Below, piece after piece: positions 9,266-13,505 of a stretch of DNA of 13,505 bases. This DNA is from Pseudomonadota bacterium. Its GTDB lineage: Bacteria > Pseudomonadota > Alphaproteobacteria > Caulobacterales > Caulobacteraceae. Both the position numbers and the translations under genes were made by a program. The stretch covers positions 1-13,505 of the forward strand of contig JAEZIH010000189.1 in assembly GCA_023416055.1 (NCBI GenBank), written 5' to 3'. How positions within the stretch are numbered: the stretch's first letter is position 1; each line of letters starts with the position of its first letter. The notes beneath the pieces were generated by a model. That model did no database searches. It saw only the letters and a program-made list of their open reading frames with translations, and was not told the DNA's origin.

Positions 9266-10366
9266 ATGGCGCCCGGCCTGTTCCGCTTTGAACGCTTCAC
9301 GCTCGACGTCGAGGACCGGCAGCTGAGGCGAGACGACGCGCCGGTCGAGCTGAACGGCCGCTATCTGGACGCCCTGGCGCTGATGGTGCGCGAGCCGGGG
9401 CGGCTGGTGTCCAAGGACCGTTTCATGGACGAGGTCTGGCGCGGCGTGCCGGTGACCGACGAGGCCCTGACCCAGTGCATCCGCACCCTGCGGCGCCAGC
9501 TGGGCGACGACGCCGGTCGGCCGAGGTTCATCGAGACGGTGCCCAAGCACGGCTACCGCTTCATCGCACCGGTGGAGCCGGGGGTGGAGGCGTCCCCTCC
9601 CCGCCCGGCGGCGAATCCCGCCGGGGCCGCCGCCGCGCCGACGGTCCAGCGTGGGCTGTTGACGCGATTCGCGATGCAGGGGGCGGCCGGCATGGCGGGA
9701 GGCGCCATGGCCGGCGCCTTCATCGGCCTGTTCTACGGTTTCGGCGCCGCACCCGAGCCGCTGCAGGCGGGAATCGGAGCGGCCTCCGTGTTGCTGGTGC
9801 TGGTCTGCATCAGCGTGGCCCTGGGGCTGATCGCCGGGGCCGGCGTCGGCTTCGGCGTGGGCGCAGCGGCCTTCGCGCCGGACCGGCGCTGGCTGTGGAG
9901 CATCGTCGGCGGGACGGCGGGCGGTCTGGTCACCGGAGCGATCGGCAAGCTGATCGGGCTGGACGCCTTCAACCTGCTGTTCGGCCAGTCGCCGGGGCCG
10001 ATCACCGGCGCCCCGGAAGGGGCCCTGATCGGCGCGGCCGTGGGGCTGGGCGCGTGGCTGGCGAGCCGTTTTCCGGGGCCGGTTCGGCGCACCCCCAGCT
10101 TCGCCGCCGGCGGTCTGGCGACCGCGGCCGCAGGGATGCTCGCGGTCCTGCTGGGCGGACGGCTGATGGGCGGCAGCCTCGACCTTCTGGCGCAGCGCTT
10201 CCCCGGGTCTCGGCTGAGCCTCGACCAGATCGGCGCCGTGTTCGGCGAGAGCGGGTTCGGTCCGGCCAGCCAGCTGACCAGGGCCGCCTTCGAGGGCCTG
10301 ATGTTCGGGGGATGGGTCGTGCTGGCGATGATGCTGGCGCGGAAATTCTACGAAGAGAGCCCCTAG
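9266..10366 (+). CDS. Winged-helix (OmpR/CadC-type) regulator fused to a polytopic membrane domain
   Basis: A 366-residue protein. Residues 6-103 form an OmpR/PhoB-type DNA-binding winged helix: FTLDVEDRQLRR strand region, LVSKDRFMDEVW helix, then EALTQCIRTLRRQLGD recognition helix, ending in IETVPKHGYRF, the wing signature shared with CadC and ToxR. A Pro/Ala linker (104-127) leads to a glycine- and alanine-rich region with about six membrane segments (near 138-160, 169-203, 208-231, 251-268, 278-302, 343-359). It is likely a membrane-anchored transcription factor, but the sensor is polytopic rather than the single helix plus periplasmic domain of CadC. The start has a weak GAGA before the ATG. 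It diverges from the 8823-9179 gene and its stop directly abuts the stop of the opposite gene. Confidence 0.88.
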   Translation: MAPGLFRFERFTLDVEDRQLRRDDAPVELNGRYLDALALMVREPGRLVSKDRFMDEVWRGVPVTDEALTQCIRTLRRQLGDDAGRPRFIETVPKHGYRFIAPVEPGVEASPPRPAANPAGAAAAPTVQRGLLTRFAMQGAAGMAGGAMAGAFIGLFYGFGAAPEPLQAGIGAASVLLVLVCISVALGLIAGAGVGFGVGAAAFAPDRRWLWSIVGGTAGGLVTGAIGKLIGLDAFNLLFGQSPGPITGAPEGALIGAAVGLGAWLASRFPGPVRRTPSFAAGGLATAAAGMLAVLLGGRLMGGSLDLLAQRFPGSRLSLDQIGAVFGESGFGPASQLTRAAFEGLMFGGWVVLAMMLARKFYEESP

Positions 10367-10782
10367 CTACATCCAGACGCCAATGCTCATCATCACCGCA
10401 AAGAGGGCGGCGATGCCGGCGAAGGGGCCGTTGAGAAGGCAGATGCCGGCCACAGGCGCCCGGATGCGCTCCGCCCGGGCCAACGGCCCATATGCTCAGC
10501 GCCGCGGTGACGCACAGCATCAGCAGTCCCCAGAGCTCGGCCTGTGAGCCCGTCCACCGTCCGTCCTCAGCCAGGTGCGAGGCCGCCCATATGATCTGGA
10601 CGACCCAAGGGCAGCGGCGTCAGCAGCATCGGCCAGACCGCCTTCCAGGCCGGGCGTCGGACGCAGATCCACACAACCAGCGCCAGAAGGAGTCCGCCGA
10701 TCAGGGCGGCGCCGCCCGGGGGATCGGTCAGCTGCCGAAGGATCATCACGGGCGCCGCCCAGGCGGGCTCCGGCCACGCCAC
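10367..10782 (-). pseudogene. Small four-helix membrane protein gene with two frameshifts
   Basis: Three frames each carry a piece of what reads as one membrane protein of about 137 residues. Piece 1 starts at GTG 10780-10782 (GGGGGA upstream), begins MAWPEPAW and includes LIGGLLLALVVWICV and WPMLLTPLPLG. Piece 2, one frame over, has VVQIIWAASHLAEDG and LWGLLMLCVTAALSIW. Piece 3, in the third frame, has PLARAERIRAPVAGICLLNG and FAGIAALFAVMMSIGVWM before a TAG at 10367-10369. The breaks are near 10604-10606 and about 10470-10490, and each corresponds to one extra base, the first at a GGG run. The cause is either real decay or assembly error. It follows the M28 gene by 32 nt on the same strand. 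I do not recognise the family. Confidence 0.65.
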
Positions 10783-10814
10783 GTCACGATCCCCCGGTCA
10801 GCGCCGCCCTGCCA

Positions 10815-12413
10815 TCACTCAACGAACGGATCCGTCGGCGTCGGGCGGGTCGGCATGGGCATGCGCGGCAGGGGCTCGTCGCTGTTGGCGGCGGCCAGCA
10901 GCAGGCCGGCCAGCACCACGGCGGCCTGACGAAGGTCCTCCGGCTTCAGGTGGTCATAGCTGTCGATCGAGCTGTGGTGCAGGCGGCTGCTGTAATCCAG
11001 CGGGTCCTGGATGAACTGGAAGCCGGGCACGCCGACGGTCTGCATGTAGACGTGGTCGGTGCCGCCCGCGTTACGCAGGGAGACGGTGTCGGCCCCGAGG
11101 CTGTGGAAGGGCTTGAGCCATTCCTCGAACACGGCGGCGGCGGCCACGTTGCCCTCGGCGTTGATGCCGCGAATGCGGCCCGAGCCGTTGTCGATGTTGA
11201 AGTAGGCCACCAGGTCCGAATAACCGGCGCGGGGCTGAATGGGCCAGCGGGCGCGCCAGGTGCGGCTGGGGTGCAGGGCGTCGAGTTCAGGGTCGCCGAG
11301 CGGAGCGCGCGTGGCCAGATGGCGATCGACGTAGGCCAGGGAGCCGTGCAGTCCCTGCTCCTCGCCGTTCCACAGGGCGAAGCGGATGCCGCGCCTGGGC
11401 CGTACGTTCATCGCCTTCAGGATCCGCGCGGCCTCCATGACCACGGCGGTGCCAGCGGCGTTGTCCACGGCGCCGTCCGAGGCGGCCCAGCTGTCGAAGT
11501 GGGCCCCGGCCATGACGTATTCGCCCGAGCGGCCGGTTCCCGGGATGTCGGCCAGGACGTTGTAGGCGTTGACGTCCTCGTCGTGGAAACGGACCTCGCT
11601 CATCATCTCGAGCGTCGGCGTCGCGCCCGCGCGCGACAGGCGCGCCAGCCGGCGATAGTCCTCGGCGGCCAGCTCCATTCCCGGCAAGGTCGGGGTGCCG
11701 CCGACCTGGAAGGTGTAGCCGGCGCCGTGCACCAGACCGCCGTCGCGGTACGACATGCGCACCCAGCCCAGGGCCCCCTCTTCCTTGAGGAAGCGGTCCA
11801 TCTGCAGGGCGAAGCTTTCCCGCGCGCCGTCGGCCGTCACGCGCACCGGGGCGTGGTTGGGCTGGGCGTACGAGGTGCGGCCGGCCAGCTCCTGATCGCT
11901 CCAGCGCCGGAACTGCGGCGTGGTGGGGTCCTCAGCATCGGTCGGCTCGGAGATCATAACGATCTTGCCCGCCAGCTTGCCGCGATACTTGTCGAAGTCG
12001 GCCGCCCGGGTCATCGGCGCGAGGATCACCTCGCCGCTGATCGTTCCGTCGGTGCCCGGCGTCCAGGCCACCGGAATGGCGCGCAGCTCCAGCGGCCGGG
12101 GCTCGACCATGCGCACGTCGGATCGCACGATCGACCAGCCCCGCCCGAACTCGAAGCCCTCGGCCCGCACGTTGGACAGGCCCCATTCGCGGAACTTCTG
12201 CTGGGCCCATGCCTCGGCCTCGCGCATCTGCGGCGAGTTGGTCATGCGGCCGCCGATGCGATCGGTCAGATAGGCCGCCGTGCGCATGACTTCGGAGTGG
12301 TTGAAGCCCTGGTCGTAGATCCGGTTGACGGCCGCCAGGTCGGGGGCCTGCGCCACGGCGGGCGCGGCGGAGAGTATGGCGACGACGGAAACGGCGGCGA
12401 GCAGGCGCTTCAT
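10815..12413 (-). CDS. Secreted M28-family zinc aminopeptidase/carboxypeptidase
   Basis: Exported di-zinc peptidase. The 532-residue precursor begins MKRLLAAVSVVAIL, a classic Sec signal with likely cleavage after AVA or AQA (21-23). The zinc and catalytic residues of M28 are visible: H305 in AGAHFDSW, D317 in AVDNAAG, the E351-E352 pair in WNGEEQG, D408 in FNIDNG, and His 479/480 in LHHSSIDSYDHL. A roughly 200-residue insertion between the N-terminal part and the first ligand is in the place of a protease-associated-type domain, as in the plasma glutamate carboxypeptidase-like subgroup. The substrate is unknown, probably peptides in the periplasm or outside. The start is chosen for the signal peptide and for AGGGGGT about 7 nt upstream. 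A longer frame exists but runs into the tsf terminator. It is read in the same direction as tsf but insulated from it. Confidence 0.93.
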   Translation of the reverse strand: MKRLLAAVSVVAILSAAPAVAQAPDLAAVNRIYDQGFNHSEVMRTAAYLTDRIGGRMTNSPQMREAEAWAQQKFREWGLSNVRAEGFEFGRGWSIVRSDVRMVEPRPLELRAIPVAWTPGTDGTISGEVILAPMTRAADFDKYRGKLAGKIVMISEPTDAEDPTTPQFRRWSDQELAGRTSYAQPNHAPVRVTADGARESFALQMDRFLKEEGALGWVRMSYRDGGLVHGAGYTFQVGGTPTLPGMELAAEDYRRLARLSRAGATPTLEMMSEVRFHDEDVNAYNVLADIPGTGRSGEYVMAGAHFDSWAASDGAVDNAAGTAVVMEAARILKAMNVRPRRGIRFALWNGEEQGLHGSLAYVDRHLATRAPLGDPELDALHPSRTWRARWPIQPRAGYSDLVAYFNIDNGSGRIRGINAEGNVAAAAVFEEWLKPFHSLGADTVSLRNAGGTDHVYMQTVGVPGFQFIQDPLDYSSRLHHSSIDSYDHLKPEDLRQAAVVLAGLLLAAANSDEPLPRMPMPTRPTPTDPFVE

Positions 12414-12490
12414 GAAGGGACCCCCTGGGAATCGGAACAGGGGCGCATTTGGCCCCCCGGGGGTGCAACGGACAAGGCCACGCGTTCCGT

Positions 12491-12533
12491 CGCGAAAGAA
12501 CAAAGGGGCCGGCGGCCGAAGCCGCCGACCCCT
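12491..12533 (-). terminator. Intrinsic terminator of tsf
   Basis: On the minus strand a 13-bp GC-rich stem (one G-U pair) closes on a UUCG tetraloop (12504-12533) and is followed by TTGTTCTTT. It lies 30 nt after the tsf stop, ending that transcript before the M28 gene. Confidence 0.85.
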
Positions 12534-12563
12534 CAGGTCAGCTTATCCCGGAGGATGGAGCGA

Positions 12564-13505
12564 TCAGTTTCCGCCGGTCATCGAGGCGACTTCCGAAGCG
12601 AAGTCGGGGCTCTCGACCTTTTCCACGCCCTCGCCGAGGGCCAGGCGGACGAAGCCGGCGAGGTGCAGGTTCGGCGAACCCAGCTCCTTGCCGGTGTTGG
12701 CGACCAGCTGCTCGATGGTCACGTCCGGGTCCATGACGAAAGGCTGCTTGCTCAGCACGACGTCCTTCTGGAACTTGGCGATCTGACCCGAGACGATCTT
12801 CTCGATCATGTTGTCCGGACGGCCTTCCTCCTTAGCCTTCTCGGTCAGGACCTGACGTTCCTTCTCGATGGCGGCCGGGTCGAGGTCGTCGGTGTTCAGC
12901 GACAGCGGGGCGGTCGCCGCCACGTGCATGGCGATCTTGCGGCCCAGTTCGCGCAGGGCGGCCTTGTCGCCCGCGCCGTGCAGGGCGACCAGCACGCCGA
13001 TGCGGCCGACGCCCGGCGAGACGGCGTTGTGAACGTAGGAGGCGACAACGCCCTCGTCGACCGACAGGCGGGCGGCGCGACGCAGCTGCATGTTCTCGCC
13101 GATGGTGGCGATCATCTGGGTCACTTCGTCCTGGACCGTCTTGCCGGCTTCCAGCTCGGCGCCGTGCAGGGCTTCGAGGGTGTGGTGCTCGAGGCCCAGC
13201 TGGGCGAAGCGCTTGGCGGCGTTCTGGAACAGTTCGTTGCGGGCGACGAAGTCGGTTTCGGCGTTGAACTCGATCGCGGCGCCGATCTCGCCGGCGCCTT
13301 CCTCACGCGAGGCGACGGCCACGAGGCCCTCGGCGGCGACGCGGTCGGCCTTCTTGGCGGCCTTGGACAGGCCCTTGGCGCGCAGCCAGTCGATGGCCGC
13401 GTCCATGTCGCCGTTGGTTTCCTGCAGCGCCTTCTTGCAGTCCATCATGCCGACGCCCGAACGCTCGCGAAGCTCCTTCACGAGGGCGGCAGTGATCTCG
13501 GCCAT
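12564..13505 (-). CDS. tsf: Translation elongation factor Ts
   Basis: Nucleotide exchange factor that reloads EF-Tu with GTP in the cytoplasm. It is complete at 313 residues, within the normal range. The N-terminal UBA-like domain carries [13 protein letters not shown] (15-27). The core motif TDFVARNE (84-91) is the EF-Tu contact site where Asp and Phe insert near the nucleotide pocket. The rest is the two-subdomain core with a C-terminal helix pair. The start codon is the last three bases of the window, so the upstream region, where rpsB is expected, is not visible. A strong terminator follows. Confidence 0.98.
   Translation of the reverse strand: MAEITAALVKELRERSGVGMMDCKKALQETNGDMDAAIDWLRAKGLSKAAKKADRVAAEGLVAVASREEGAGEIGAAIEFNAETDFVARNELFQNAAKRFAQLGLEHHTLEALHGAELEAGKTVQDEVTQMIATIGENMQLRRAARLSVDEGVVASYVHNAVSPGVGRIGVLVALHGAGDKAALRELGRKIAMHVAATAPLSLNTDDLDPAAIEKERQVLTEKAKEEGRPDNMIEKIVSGQIAKFQKDVVLSKQPFVMDPDVTIEQLVANTGKELGSPNLHLAGFVRLALGEGVEKVESPDFASEVASMTGGN

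Noticed and set aside
12421..12480. A promoter for the M28 gene (TTGTCC with a CCAAAT-like -10)
   Set aside because: The spacing and -10 match are poor and the region is dominated by a C5G6 run. It is not strong enough to list.
12414..12503. A longer N-terminus for the M28 peptidase starting at 12503
   Set aside because: It would begin within the tsf terminator stem and place 30 residues before a perfect signal peptide. The ATG at 12411-12413 has its own Shine-Dalgarno.

Overview
The window is about 70% GC and carries gene families and promoter signals typical of Alphaproteobacteria. The closest fit is a member of the Caulobacteraceae (Brevundimonas/Caulobacter/Phenylobacterium-like). Supporting points are a prolyl-tRNA synthetase without the editing insertion, a proS-lolCE-lolD operon, DUF1467 beside methylmalonyl-CoA epimerase, a GTTC-N7-GTTC type LexA box, and a hairpin-rich intergenic element of a kind seen in that family. 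Nearly every gene lies on the minus strand. The one clear exception is a winged-helix membrane regulator at 9266-10366.

Layout from left to right. At 1-2993 is dnaE (replicative DNA polymerase III alpha, C-terminus cut by the window edge, TTG start). At 3183-3278 is a 31-codon gene that ordinary gene callers would miss. It has a strong Shine-Dalgarno, one membrane helix, and a sigma70-type promoter covered by one perfect and one near-perfect LexA site. It looks like SidA, the SOS-induced division inhibitor of Caulobacter. At 3356-4054 is an HXXEE-family membrane protein, followed by a hairpin repeat. At 4265-7579 is the overlapping operon proS-lolCE-lolD (tRNA charging plus the lipoprotein-releasing ABC transporter). 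At 7656-7737 two arrays of 7-bp units face each other. At 7741-9179 four tightly spaced genes follow: an unknown cytosolic beta-rich protein, mce, DUF1467 and DUF3088. At 9266-10366 is the plus-strand winged-helix/polytopic membrane protein. It abuts, with no gap, a minus-strand membrane-protein gene broken by two frameshifts (10367-10782). At 10815-12413 is a secreted M28 zinc peptidase. At 12564-13505 is a complete tsf (EF-Ts) with a strong intrinsic terminator.

Most of the window is housekeeping: replication, translation, lipoprotein sorting and propionate-type carbon metabolism. The stand-out is the tiny SOS-controlled gene beside dnaE, which would link DNA damage to arrest of cell division. 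Lesser oddities are the GTGCAC triplet between that gene and dnaE, the inverted heptad-repeat element, the frameshifted gene, and the unusual regulator architecture.
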